From assembly GCA_964057225.1 (NCBI GenBank), contig OZ059898.1:4154001-4218000 (forward strand): a stretch of 64,000 bases of DNA, in the 5' to 3' direction. Position numbers and translations under genes: made by a program. Of this stretch, positions 51,001-62,919 are shown in pieces. The notes under the pieces are model-generated. The model was not told the DNA's origin, ran no database searches, and worked only from the letters and a program-made list of their open reading frames with translations. The stretch is from Auanema rhodensis (lineage: Eukaryota; Nematoda; Chromadorea; Rhabditida; Rhabditidae). How positions within the stretch are numbered: the stretch's first letter is position 1; each line of letters starts with the position of its first letter.

Positions 51001-54000
51001 AGTTACGATCGTTGTGCAGGTGCTGCTCAGGGTGTACAACTGGCCAATACGATGAATAAGGTAATATCATAAATATACTATTATATCTGTTTGTTTATTT
51101 ATTTATTTATTTATTTAGACCAATTTACCGCATAATAATATGTCTACATTGTTAACTTCATCGATACATGGAGCTACTCAAATGAGTTTGCCTCCAAATA
51201 ATATTCAATCTGTTCTTGGACCAACTGCTTTATCTTCGTTACCAAATTCTCACCAGGGAACTTTACAACCTTCTGTACCTAAGGTACGTCAATATCATTC
51301 TTCTCTTTTTTCTTTTTTTTTCAATTTGAAAACATTCATTCTTTTCTATTTTCTATCAAAATGAAGGATTTGAATCGAATTTTCTTATTAATAAGATGAA
51401 AGTTAATTGAACTTATATAGAAGAATTTTATGACATTCATGAATAACAAATTTTTTGTGTGTCAAGTTAGATCCGTCATATTGACTTCCTGAAATCCATT
51501 AAATTTTTTTTTCAAACATTTTTCTTTTTTTTTTTCATATTTCATACTATTTTTTTCAGTGGAAAACCTCAGCCAGCCAAATGTCCCAGTACTATACATT
51601 TCATCCTCGGTTACTTCGTGGAGATGGGGCACCAGAAGAGCCAAGGCCTTCCGTCTTAGAAATGGAAAACAGCTATTTACTACGACATCGTCAATCTGAG
51701 TGGAATTCATCGGATGCACGCACACGTATGGATATCTATGCTCGACAAACGGGAAGAACGGGTAGTGCAGATGATAGACAACTTCTACGTCATCGGTATT
51801 GTTAATTATATATTATATATTGTATATCATTATTTTTTATAAGATTAATACCACCTCGATTAGCACGAGTAAAAAGTGAAAATGGATTTGGAACTCGAAG
51901 TGAACCTGATCTTCGACCACCAACATTGGATGATGATTGTCGAATGTAAGTTGTTCATGTAATTTCTTCTGAATATATTAGAAATTTTAAGGTTTGTTGC
52001 ATTATTCGATTACAATCATCACATGTCTCCAAATGCAAATGCTGAGAATGAGGAATTAAGTTTCCGGAAACATCAACTGATTAAGGTTTTTCATCTTGAT
52101 TCATCATCTTACTAACATGTTCTATATAGGTTTATGGAGGTCCAGATGCTGATGGCTTCCTTTACGGTCAAATTGGCAATCGTTTTGGATTAGTTCCTTC
52201 TAATATGGTTATTGAAATTGCAAAAGGTGATATTCTTCCGCCTCCTGAACGAAGTTCACGTGTTGAACGAGGCTCAGAGGTAAATACCAGCCAACTCAAC
52301 TAGGCATTTATCAATGCTTATCTTTAGATTCTTCCGGCCGAGCCCGCGTTGCGTCGTCAGCGATGGGGATCTGTGAAGTCTCGCAGCTACGATCATGCGG
52401 GAGATCGAAGGAACTATGATCGACCTGGTGTTTCTTCTCATTATGCTTCTCTCGAACGCCGTGAATTTGATCGGCGCTCAGAAGGGCCTACAAGGGATCG
52501 CTACCGACGATCAAACGGACGTGATTACGAGTATAGGTTTGTAGAAAACTATATAATGTGAATATTTGTAGTAAAAAATAACTTTTAGACGTGACTATGA
52601 CGATCGGTATAGAGAATCATCACGTGATCGACGAGATGACTATTATAGGGATCGAGACGATGATGATCTTAGGGACAAATACATTAGTGGTCGTTATGAT
52701 AGAGAATACGATCGTCGTGATGATCGTCGTGCAGATGATAGAGCTCTCCGAGATGAACGTCGAACTGATTATGATATGAGACGTGGTGATCGAGAATATC
52801 GTGACGATGAACGACATCGTCGAGATCGTCGTGAGGATGGGTACCGGGAAGATGGTCGAGGCAATTACGGATCTCATGGACAGTCAAATTCCAGATATGA
52901 TCAAGCACAAGTAATAACGTTTATTTATCATTTTAAAACAAATAAATATGTTTTCTAGATGATAAATCAACAACAAATACCTAATAATACTATGAATTCC
53001 CAGTTTGGTCCATCTCAAGGAATGCCCCATAATTCTGCTCAAAATCAGATGGCTCAGTTAAATAGTCAAATGAATCATGTAAGACATATTATTTAATCAA
53101 ATTAATAATAAATATAATATATATTAGATGAATATTTCAAATATGCAACAGATGCCTAATAACGTCGGGCATCCTGGTATGGTACAACAACAATCTCAAC
53201 CAAGCATGCTACCAAATGGAATGTCTGGAGGACTAATGAATGATTTAGAGTATTTTTTTTTTTTAATTTTGTATGTATTGTTGAATATTTTAGAATATCA
53301 GCACTTCCAAGACGACAAATGGTGGCAAAATTTGATTATGATTCTCGACAACTGAGTCCTAATGTTGATGCAGAACAAGTTGAATTATCATTCAGACAAG
53401 GTGATATCATAACTGTGTTTGGTGAAATGGATGATGACGGCTTCTATCGAGGGGAACTTAACGGGTGCTTCGGTCTTGTTCCGTCCAATTTTTTGCAGGT
53501 ATAATATGTTTTAGTTTATCTCCTATATACTACTAACTATATATTATTGCTATATTTCTCTTCTTATCAATATATTATAGTCTTCTCCCTTAACAACATT
53601 GGCTCCTTCACAACCATCGGAGCCTATGATGACTAGGAAAGGTGTCGCATTCTCAGATGCTGGTGCAGCTCAAGTCAGCCAGATGATGCAGCAACAGCCA
53701 CAAGCAGCTACAATCAAGAAACCTATGCCTGTACGACAGGTTTGTTGTGCTAACACTGGAAAAACAGTGTGTCCACTTGCTTCTGCTTGATGTTCGATTA
53801 TACTTCTACCCTATTTCATCCCTTTTCACCTTTTTGTCCTGCATTTGCTTCTGTTCAGTAGTTTCACTACTTTTTCACTTATACCCAATCCCGATTTCAC
53901 TGAAATTCCAAAAATGTTTATAACATTTCGAGGCAGTTATTTGAAAAAAAATACTTTCTTTTCGGCCAAAACTTTGATAATGCAATCTTTCTTATACGTT

Positions 54001-54453
54001 TCTTATAATATGAGAGTATAACCAACAATAAGATTAATATTGACACACTGTTAGTCCATTGTGATTGTGATTAGTATAGATATAGATCAAAGATAATCAT
54101 CATAACACTAAGTGTATTAGGATTTATAGTTGTTGTTGTTGTTGTTACGCATGTGCTTATCCTAACTTTATTATATATTTTGATGATTTTCTTATAATTT
54201 CTTTACAGTCTTCACAAACTTCTACTACATCTGCTGCTACTATGAACAAACCAGTTGCTAAAAAATCCACTGCTGGCCAACCAGGAGCTAAACCTTTAGC
54301 TAAAAAGACAAGCGATGTTGGAAAAGGATCATCTGGTGCTCCTAATGTTCGTAAAACATCAACTGCTGTCAAGAAAAGTGATTCTCAAAGTAAAGTAAGA
54401 TAACATTTTTTATGTTTTTTCATAATAATTCTTCTTTTTTTCAGAAAAAATGA
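35163..54453 (+). CDS. rimb-1: RIM-binding protein (presynaptic SH3-FN3x3-SH3-SH3 scaffold)
   Basis: Twenty-three exons join in phase to 1282 aa: 35163-35569, 37785-37885, 38160-38261, 40888-41039, 41097-41211, 42545-42693, 46322-46445, 49223-49399, 50139-50374, 50854-51060, 51119-51283, 51560-51795, 51844-51945, 51992-52085, 52130-52279, 52328-52536, 52589-52910, 52959-53078, 53128-53249, 53294-53498, 53581-53739, 54209-54394 and 54445-54453. Domains: SH3-1 about 75-135 (FRALFQYLPL ... GRVGLVPSNYVE). FN3 repeats at about 204-292, 296-383 and 385-475. SH3-2 about 757-825 (FVALFDYNHH ... RFGLVPSNMV). An Arg/Asp-rich segment at about 845-1005. SH3-3 about 1103-1165 (MVAKFDYDSR ... CFGLVPSNFL). 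A Lys/Ala/Ser/Thr-rich tail ends KKK. This is the RIM-BP order. The family bridges RIM and voltage-gated calcium channels at active zones. The intron after 42693 has a GC donor. The start at 35163 is preceded by an open frame to 35115, so a slightly longer N-terminus is possible. Confidence 0.93.
35570..37784. other. rimb-1: RIM-BP intron 1
   Basis: 2.2 kb. Holds a GA-rich tract at about 36020-36130, an AT run at 36757-36784 and a CT tract at 37488-37558. A less AT-rich purine-biased block lies at about 37130-37390. No exon recognised on either strand. Confidence 0.55.
38262..40887. other. rimb-1: RIM-BP intron 3 with a GC-richer island
   Basis: 2.6 kb between the second Pro-rich exon and the first FN3 exon. 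38505-38800 is clearly GC-richer than its surroundings and has a plus-strand open frame (38570-38794) whose translation is Arg-rich then Ser/Leu-rich. No splice sites or family match support it as an exon. 40250-40560 is a purine tract (GA repeats). 39170-39380 is moderately GC-richer. An internal promoter for a short isoform lacking SH3-1 is possible but unproven. Confidence 0.4.
41212..42544. repeat. rimb-1: RIM-BP intron 5 with compound AT/GA microsatellite
   Basis: A 60-bp AT run at 42331-42390 is directly followed by (AG)10 at 42391-42411. A second GA-rich tract lies at 41784-41847. Otherwise AT-rich with no exon. Confidence 0.85.
42694..46321. other. rimb-1: RIM-BP intron 6 (3.6 kb, GC donor)
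   Basis: Starts with GCAAGT after TACCAG and ends TTTTCAG. Contains a CT-rich tract at about 43842-43950, an AT run at 44276-44310, and a GC-richer block at about 45830-45990. The open frames here (43781-43990, 44024-44386) are translations of the repeats. Confidence 0.6.
46446..49222. repeat. rimb-1: RIM-BP intron 7 with CT and GA repeats
   Basis: 2.8 kb. CT dinucleotide run at 47332-47375, then a purine tract at 47876-48075 with a near-perfect GA run at about 47958-48006 and GAAA repeats after it. A further purine block lies at about 48520-48690. The pyrimidine tract comes before the purine tract on the same strand, so the two can base-pair in the transcript. No exon found. Confidence 0.8.
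49400..50853. other. rimb-1: RIM-BP introns 8 and 9
   Basis: Introns of 739 and 479 nt flank the exon at 50139-50374 that completes the third FN3 repeat. The first has a CT tract at 49573-49608. Nothing else is recognised. Downstream of 50854 most RIM-BP introns shrink to 42-80 nt, except 51284-51559 and 53740-54208. Confidence 0.6.
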
Positions 54454-55762
54454 AATAGTACTCGAGATAATCTTATAATAACATATAAAGTTATTGAATT
54501 TTCTTTAAGAAAATCAAACTTTTATATTTTCCTGACCCTTATGTACTGTTTTCCCATATTTATCTTTCATTCTTATATTCTATTTCTTTCGTTCTTAATC
54601 ATTTTCTTCCTATTCTTATCCTCATTCTGGCCAATATCCCATATTTGAAATCAACTGCCCCCTCCCTCCGCCCCTTCTCTCCAACCTTAAATTATAAAAT
54701 ATATATTATTTATAATAGTTTTTATTGTATTCTTATTAAAAAATTCTTCTATTCCCTTTTCTCCCCCTTCTTCTTCTTCTTCCCCATTTCTCCTTTTCCC
54801 ATTTTCTTTTGATGTTTTCCTATTTTTCTTTTATTTTTTCATATAGAAATATATTTTTCTGACATCCCAAATCATGTCTTCAGAATCTCAATCACTTCCA
54901 TATTCTTCTATTAGATATTTTTATCTTTATTTTATTATTTTTCATCTCAAATTTGTTCCTCTCGGTGTCAAAACACTCCGTTTAGTTTGTTTCAAGTCAT
55001 CGGAGCTCGTGCTGTTCACGTTTATATTTATTTATTATATAATTAATTATATATTATGATTAAAATATTTCAATATGAACAGAAGAGCAATTTAATAAAG
55101 ATTTATTTGAAAATTTTTGTATTATTTCATATAAAATTAATATTCTAATGATTATACTATACATACTATATCCAAGTTAAAATATTATTTTTAAAAGCAA
55201 TCAAGCATTCTTCCTGTTTGATTCAAACAGATTTAACTGAAGATATTAAAGTTTTTCCTAATATTCTACAACTACAAAATTTTTTTTTAATATTCCAATT
55301 TGAATTGAATATTTCATTTATTTTCTTCAGAATAAGCAATTGAGCGTAGATTTCTGTTTATAACGTATCCAGAAATATTGTCATTATAGAATATCTCGGA
55401 AGACTTTTACTATTCAATATATTTAATTTTTAAAACATATCGTACTAAATTGAATTTTTCTCTTTAGAAATCTTTCTCTTCATTTACAATTTTATAATCC
55501 AATTTTAATTTTTGTATTATATGTTATGAATTTTTATTCTCTTTACTCATTTCATTTTTGAAATGTCCATATAAATTAGTAAAAGAAATAAAAACAAAAA
55601 TATAATTTTTGTGAAATTCAAAGAATTATATTTAATTTTAAAAAAAATTTGTTTAGATGTAAAACTATTTGCTTACATTTATTATATTAAAACTTTAACT
55701 ATACAATATAAATATAAAACTATTTTATTGAACAAATATTAAAAAAAACTTATTAACTTTGC
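54454..55762. other. Convergent 3' region between RIM-BP and the ABC transporter
   Basis: 1.3 kb, AT-rich to very AT-rich, with a CT-biased stretch at 54650-54800. The open frame at 54874-55059 has no splice support or recognisable similarity. It should contain the 3' ends of both genes, which point towards each other. Confidence 0.55.
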
Positions 55763-55984
55763 TTATTTTTTTGAACGAGCTCTAATCAAAAGAGCAGAAA
55801 ATCCAATAATTTGAATAGAAAGAAGTAATATTAACATATAATAGATATTTGTATAAAAACTAGATGTATTGAAAGATAATGAATGAATAACATCTGTTCC
55901 ATTTTTAAAACATTGTTGTGATTTTGAAGAACATCCTGAAATTATCATACAGATTATAAACTATTCTTATAAGAAAGAGAGAGA

Positions 55985-56050
<66 letters not shown>

Positions 56051-59000
56051 GGAATTATACCTGGAATATCTGTTATATATCTCCATTCATTTATGACTAA
56101 AGATTCAAACGCATATCCTATGTAAGAAATATATTTTAATGGATAAAAATAGAATGGCAGTGTTTCTTGATTAATGAAGAATCCTAATAATTAATATAAA
56201 TTAATAAAATATTGTTATAGTTTTTTTTTAAAAATTACCTCCAAAAACCATAGCCGGAACAACAAATAATGGTAATACTGCATGAGCTAAAGGAATAGTT
56301 CCAAATATACAAGCAAAGGCATATCCTGAAAATATTTTATTATTATTAAACAGTAATTATAATAAATTTTCAAATTATTACCTACTGAAACTGAAGTATT
56401 TTGTACTAATATACCCCAAAGTAAGAAAATTAAGAAAGCATCCCACTCAGGAACTAACTGAGACATCCAATAAATAATAATAGAAAATAATAATGAAGAT
56501 AAAGTGTATACAGGCAACTAAAAAATATTTTAAATTATAAAATTATAAATTCAAAAACCTCTGCTATATTCTTTGCAAAATAATAAGCACTTGTACGATA
56601 TAGATTAGAATCATGTTCACGATGAAAAGTTGTAAATTCATTACAGAAATTCTAAAAGAAATCTTTTTTTAAAAATAAATAAAAAAGAAAAAACCTGTAC
56701 GCAACTAAATTGAAACATGAAAGCAATGTGAGTGATCATTTGGAAGATAGAACCGTTGATATTCATAATTTGATCTTGTTTAATTGAATTTTGTAAATAA
56801 AATACACCAGTCAATAGTGCCAAAAGCTAAAAAAACCATTATTATATAATTATATATTGATATTATATGTACTATTGATTGAGATATTTGAACTCTCATC
56901 ATTGTTGGTTCTCGAATAACTGTTTTCCAATTTCGCCAAATTAATAAACCAAGTTGAGTAAACCAACTAAAAGTAAAATCTTATATTTAATGTTGAGATA
57001 AAGTTTTAACCTTGCATGATATTCTGTAAGACGTTTCTCTGTTCGACGATTGTTAATCCATTCAAAACTTGTGGTTGAGCTTGAATCTGATTTCTGATCC
57101 GCTGCACGAGCTTGTCGAAGCATTCGAAGGCCAAGATCTGTTTTTTGATAATTGTCACAAATAGCCTAATCATAAATATTATTATAAATTTTAAATATCA
57201 ATTTTCAAAACCTGAATATGTCTTGCACTTCTTGAGCTGTTACTAGTGTTTGATAAACTTGAAATATAATGATCAGCTGGATTGAAATTCAAAGGAATTT
57301 CTAATCCAATAGAATTCCAAAATGATTCTGCTTGTGTTAAAGATCCAAAAAACGCCAAACGTCCTTCAGCCATGAGATAAACCCTGAAAAGTATAATTTC
57401 AGATGAAATAAAACTTAAAAACAAGCTGAATTACTTATCGAAAAGTTCAAAAATCTGACTGGAAGGTTGATGAATTGTTACCAAGATGGTCATTCCTTTC
57501 TTGCGTGCTAAATCTTTTAAAACCTATAATAAATATTAATTATAAATATAAAAATATATAAAACTTACAGAAATAACTTGGAAAGCTAAAAATGAATCTA
57601 ATCCAGAAGTTGGTTCATCACAAAATAGAATTGGAGGAGAAGTTAAAATCTGAAAAAAAAGTTTGCTCACATTCAAATATTAAACTTGACTGACTTCAGA
57701 TGCAAAACTAAGACGCTTCTTTTCACCACCTGATAATCCTTTAACAGATCGTGTTCCGATAATAGTATGTGAGCAATCACGTAATCCTAACTAAATTCAA
57801 ATATTTTCACAATTTTTATAAAAATTGAAAGAAACCTCAGATATTACTTGTCGAACTCTCTTAGTTTGATCTTTTACTGTATATCGATCATTCATTTTCA
57901 ATCTAGCCTGAATTTAATTTTTTTTCATAAAATATGAAATAATCTCAAAAACCATGAATGTTAGATGTTCGAAAACAGTTAAAGATCCAATGAAACAATC
58001 ATCTTGTTGTACATATGCTGACACACGTCTCATATAGTTACGATCAACAGTTAAGCCATTAATCTAAAAATCTATAAACTTAACTATACATGCATAGATT
58101 ATAAATATTACCTTAACATGACCTTCTGTTATTACTTTTTCCATATTTCTCTGAGTTAAAATATTTAAAAGAGTACTTTTACCAGCACCGCTACTGCCCA
58201 TGATGGCAATAACTTCTCCAGGTTGAGCTGATCCATATACTATAAGATAATAGTTAATATATATGATTATTTGAATAACTGACCTCCAGATAATATGGTC
58301 TTTTTGATTGTTTTCGTTTTCTCAATATCATCTTCCAAGCAACAATCAGAAAAAGAAAAGCAATTATTTTCCTGTTGAGGAAGCTAAAAGTCCAAGACAT
58401 GAGGAAAGACAAAAAATTATCAATTTTTATCAGTAAAATTGAAAAATAGAGTTTGAGAAAGATAAGAAAACTAACATAAGCACGAATGTCGTGCCACGAT
58501 ACAAACATGGATGACACCTGACTTGTGTTACTGATCTGAAATTTTGAAATTTAATGTATAAAACTGATAAATAAAAATAAAATAATAGAAATATATTTAA
58601 AAAAAAAGTTAAATATATATATATTGTAAATCATCATCACAATTTTAATAATGAATGGGATTTTTAATATAAAATAATATTTTAGTTCTAATAATTGATG
58701 TTATCAAAGTACAATCAATTGTAACTTAAATATAATAAATAAATATTATTTTTAAAACTTTTTCTGCTTTAAAATCCTAACTTTCAGTATAATTAATATA
58801 AAAAATAAATTTAAATCTTAATATCATGAAATACATAGTAAAAATATTAAATTTATAATATATATACTATTATATAGTTTATTTCTAATAACTAAATATT
58901 TACAGTTATATAGAATAGGAAAGATTTGAGAAAAGAATTCGAAAATATATTTATTTGGCGGTATATAAATATTTCAAACGTTTCAAAAATCAATTTTGTT

Positions 59001-59402
59001 TTAATCAATTAAAACTATAATTTTTCTTACATAATGTGAATAATTATATAAGAACAAATAATAATGAATATTAATTATATAATATTAATAAGAATATTAT
59101 ATAAATTCAGTTATATATGAAAAGTAAAGGTAATACATTAGTTTAGAATAATCTTTAACATCAATAGAGCATTCAAGATAAACGATTGTATGACTATTGA
59201 TTATAATTATCATTATCATATTTAAATAACTATATAAATAAATATTTTACTATGTTGTACAATAAAATTATTATTTTAAATATGAAAATAATGTTTCAAC
59301 CTTTTGAATTGGAAAGCCATCTGAATCAATCAAAGTTCGTCTTTCTAGGTTAGATGTATTTAGATTATCAGTATCAGTTGATGAGGATTTTGGAAGCATC
59401 AT
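55763..59402 (-). CDS. ABCG/White-family half transporter
   Basis: Eighteen exons on the minus strand join in phase to 667 aa: 59402-59301, 58535-58476, 58383-58284, 58239-58112, 58063-57953, 57907-57836, 57790-57695, 57649-57569, 57523-57435, 57383-57212, 57165-57011, 56966-56873, 56826-56695, 56651-56559, 56517-56382, 56325-56239, 56183-56061 and 55935-55763. The ATPase comes first, as in ABCG proteins: Walker [10 protein letters not shown] (about residue 102), YVQQDD Q-loop, signature GLSGGEKKR (about 210), Walker [14 protein letters not shown] and switch TIHQPSS. A six-helix membrane domain follows from about residue 390, starting [14 protein letters not shown]. The last external loop has CSSKSQQC before the final helix. 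ABCG half transporters dimerise and export lipids, pigment precursors or xenobiotics. The substrate cannot be read from sequence. The start at 59402 (MMLP) lies inside an exon whose frame is open upstream to the TTATTTAG acceptor, probably a trans-splice site. Confidence 0.92.
55976..56051. repeat. GA tract inside the last intron of the ABC transporter
   Basis: A near-perfect AG run with a few A insertions fills most of the 125-nt intron between the exons ending at 56061 and 55935. On the transcribed strand it is a CT tract just upstream of the final exon's acceptor. Confidence 0.9.
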
Positions 59403-60537
59403 AATGCTATCATTAAAATTCACCTAAATAAATAAATAATAATAATAATAATATTTATTTTATTAAGAAAAATAAAATTTGTATTAAAAGAAAAACTCAA
59501 ATTAAAAATGCTCATCAATCTGTGTCAAGTGTTGTGCTTGTAATGCTTGGCTTTTCCTGATGCTAACTTATCATCAATAAAGAGGTACAGGTACACATCA
59601 TATCATGCTTATTTTTGAAATTTCAATCATCTTTCTTTTCTGTATTATATAATGTAATAAACTGAAAATAATTTTAATATATAATAATATAAATATAATT
59701 AACAATCTATATATTTTTAAAGTTGTTGTTATTATTATTTATTTTATAAATAATAATAAATATATCATATTCATTCAGTTTATAATTAGTAAATGTTTAT
59801 ACACATATCTCTCTATCTACATGATTGTTATATAGTATATAAGTTTTTGTCTTGTCTAACCTCTCTCATTAATCGTTAAGAGAATCCCAAAGAAAAAACC
59901 AAATGAAACGAAATTGAAATGAAGAGAAGTTGAAGAGAATAGATTTTTAAGACATTGCTATACAGTGATTTGTGCAAGCTAGCTCATTGTTCAAACTACA
60001 GATAAGATAAGACTTTACTCATTTGACCTGTATATATTAGATTATAAGATGATTATTATAATTAAAATGTATAAAATACTAATAATTTATTATAAATAGA
60101 TGAGAATTTATTTTTTATCTTTTTTTTAAAATAATAAGATATTATCTTTTATAATAATTTACATAATGCACGTGATCATCTGCTATATAAATTTTTTGTT
60201 GCTTTTTTTTGAAAATATGTTTTCAAAGATATTAATATCTAACAATTCTAATCACAAAGATAGAAATCACACAGTTTCATATGAAATTACATGGCATAAT
60301 GCCAGAAATGCTATACATTTCTTAATCAGAGCAATAAAGCAGAGAAGGACGATGCTGATTGCTGCTACACAAGAATGTATCTTTGATAGTAATGAAAATG
60401 ATGATTGACTAATTTCGATTTCAATCATTCATTCTATAATGGATGAAATTCTTTCTTTTTTTTTTGAAATTTGAAGAATATCATGATATATTCAAAGAGA
60501 ATATGTAGATCTGTAAGTATGTATATGTGTTTGTGTA

Positions 60538-60570
<33 letters not shown>

Positions 60571-60635
60571 ATATTACATGACACAAGAAAGATTCATTAT
60601 GTATATTCTAGCAATTTCATTGTTTAAATTGTTTT
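59403..60635. other. Upstream region of the ABC transporter
   Basis: AT-rich, with ATT/TAA trinucleotide runs at about 59430-59450 and 59735-59760 and a GA run at about 60545-60570. The plus-strand open frame at 60166-60408 and its antisense frame both look low-complexity. The antisense one (about 60290-60400) has a hydrophobic run and could be a second exon of the small protein at 60636-60872, but no clear splice pair was found. Confidence 0.4.
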
Positions 60636-60872
60636 TTAACCTTTTGAACTTTTCATTTTTCTTTCGTTCAAATTTATATTATCATGTGAAAGAGATCTTC
60701 TTATAGATGAAATAGAAGAAAGAGCCATGCATTTGGTGATTCGGGGGGTAGTTGGGAGTACGGTTCGGGCTATGATAATACATATCGATAGAATGAAGAT
60801 ACAGATAGCAGTGAGTCCACATAATGATATAATGATAACAAGCCTGTCATAGATGAAAGAGACAAGCTTCAT
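60636..60872 (-). CDS. Possible small single-pass membrane protein
   Basis: A 78-codon open frame in AT-rich DNA. The translation has a hydrophobic segment at about residues 10-36 (RLVIIISLCGLTAICIFILS then further Ile/Ala) and a polar, basic tail (RSLSHDNINLNERKMKSSKG). The start codon lies 8 nt after a CTCAG acceptor-like site, fitting trans-splicing. No family is recognised. The stop may be read through by splicing, because GGTTAAAA near the end could act as a weak donor. It may be a real micropeptide, the first exon of a larger gene, or chance. The higher GC content of the tail-coding part favours coding. Confidence 0.35.
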   Translation of the reverse strand: MKLVSFIYDRLVIIISLCGLTAICIFILSICIIIARTVLPTTPRITKCMALSSISSIRRSLSHDNINLNERKMKSSKG

Positions 60873-61450
60873 GTCATTTTCTGAGTTCTTCTTTTCTTTT
60901 TTTTTCTTTTATATATTATTAGACATCATAGACATCTTATACTTTTCATTCATTTTTTACTAATAAATCTTTTTTTTTTGATTATATTCATTTCTCTTAA
61001 TTTATAAAATTAATTCTTTAATATTATCTTTACATATATATAGCTCATTATTAGCAATAACGATATTTGCTAATTATTTTATATTTAAATAATAACAAAA
61101 ATTAATAATAATAATAAAATATTAATTCAATTTAAATAGATATTTCTGATTGTCTATGCTATATTTGATATTTTTCTACCATATTTCTTCTATGAATTTT
61201 ATTATCATTTAACTATATAAACATATGTATATTTCTATTTATTTCTTAATTTTCTAAATTTAATTATAACTTTGAAATATTTTGAAACATCTTGTCATTT
61301 GTCTTTATTCATAAATATAATGAATAAAAGTATGAATGACATTGTCATTTGATTATTATTATTATTAGTTAGAAGGTGGTATCGATGATCTGTTATAAAA
61401 TACCTGATAAGGACGTCTATGATGATCAAAACCTCTTCTGTTTTCAGCTA
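60873..61450. other. Upstream region of the UBA-like gene
   Basis: Very AT-rich with no exon seen. A TTTTCAG acceptor lies 3 nt before the start codon at 61451, so trans-splicing or a non-coding first exon is likely. Confidence 0.5.
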
Positions 61451-62919
61451 ATGGACGACAGCCAACTGAGTACAGATAGTATTAATAATCTTAAAACGGA
61501 GTTAATGGTTGTTAAGCAAGAGATTGGGTGAGCATTTTTAGATTTTTTTCCAAGAAAAATAATAAATTTCAATTGATCAATAAGTATAAAAAATTTTATT
61601 TTATAATAAATTAATTAAAGTTAGTATATCTCAAATAATTATTTTGTTTTTCTGTAGCAATGAAGACAGTCCGATTCAACCTCACCATCTTGTAATGGCT
61701 GTAAGTATTTTTCTTTCTGTTTCAGCACCTATTATATGTAAAATCTAATTGAAAGAAAATAATTTATATTTTCTTAACAGGGTTTTGAAAGAGAAATACA
61801 GATGTTAGAACGTGATATAAGACATCAGAAAGAATCCAGTGTCAATGCTAAAACGGCTATCACATTTGAACAGTTAAAGCAAATACACATGTATGTTTAA
61901 TTACAAATATAAATAAATATATACATATATACATATATACATAACTAATTATGCATATAATTATTATAGTTAACCTATTTTAGAATGGGGAAGGTTCTTG
62001 GACCCCAAAAAGAAATTTTTTATGACCGGATATGTCGGGCAGCCGATATACAGAGAGCATCGCTCAAAAATCGTCTAAAACAGAATAAAGAGGTTTAATA
62101 ATTATTCAAAAATGTAAAAAAATGTTTTTTCAGAAATTTGAACCTCCAACAGTACGTTCACCTTCTTTGGAATCACCTTCAATAGATTCCCAAACATATT
62201 TGACTCCACCTACACTTCAAAGTATTATGTGTCTACCTAACAATGATGTCGTTTTATATTTAAATACATTTTTAATTAAAAAAACATTTTAGTTTTTAAA
62301 ACCATTAGATATCAATCTAGTTCCGCCATCAACACCTACTAAACAAGAAGAAGAAATAAGATTGCCTGCTGAACGCATATTAGATCTTATGCAACTTGGA
62401 TTTTCTTTTGATGAAGTTAAACAAGTATATCATTACTTTACATATTTCAATAGTATTTTTCTTTAAGATGACTGATCTTTTTGATCAATATAAAGATATA
62501 ATGAAACCTCATAATCCAACGTTACAACAAGTTCTATCTCAGTTTTCAAACTTTATTTCTACTAACATTCCCGATCAGTTAAAACTTATATCATCAGCTT
62601 TCAACTTACTGGAAATGGGATACAGTCGAAAAGAAGTTGCCAAAAGCTTGGCTCGTGAGGTAGGTATCAATAACTCTATTCATAGCCAATAAAAGGAGAA
62701 ATGTAAGATATTGCTATATTAATTAATGATCAGGGGACCTGCCAAGTACAACGCGAACGACCGGAACTTGATGAATATGATAGGCCCTTGAAGATGTCAC
62801 GTACTCAAAGAAACACATTAGATAGAGAAGACCGAGATGATGCAGAATATGACGCTTTGACGGAATCGTCTAATGGAAATCAGCAAGAAAACGCTCCAAC
62901 CTCAGATGAACAAACGTGA
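61451..62919 (+). CDS. Unrecognised protein with UBA-like segments
   Basis: Exons 61451-61527, 61658-61700, 61781-61890, 61984-62092, 62134-62247, 62293-62424, 62468-62659 and 62734-62919 join in phase to 320 aa. I do not recognise the family. Residues about 40-113 are charged and probably helical (EREIQMLERDIRHQKESS, then MGKVLGPQKEIFYDRICRA). A Pro/Ser-rich linker follows (residues about 114-170). Two short helical segments contain the MGF/MGY-like core of UBA domains: ERILDLMQLGFSFDEVKQ (about 178-195) and LLEMGYSRKEVAKSLARE (about 242-259). The C-terminus is acidic and polar. A ubiquitin-binding role is suggested only by these cores. The intron model is well supported by phase; the donor at 62248 was chosen because the earlier GT gives a stop. 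Confidence 0.75.

Noticed and set aside
51462-51725. 87-aa minus-strand open frame
   Set aside because: It is antisense to RIM-BP exon 12.
52591-52908. Met/Ile/Asp-rich open frames on both strands over the RIM-BP Arg/Asp region
   Set aside because: They are shadow frames of the GAT/CGT-rich coding repeats of exon 17.
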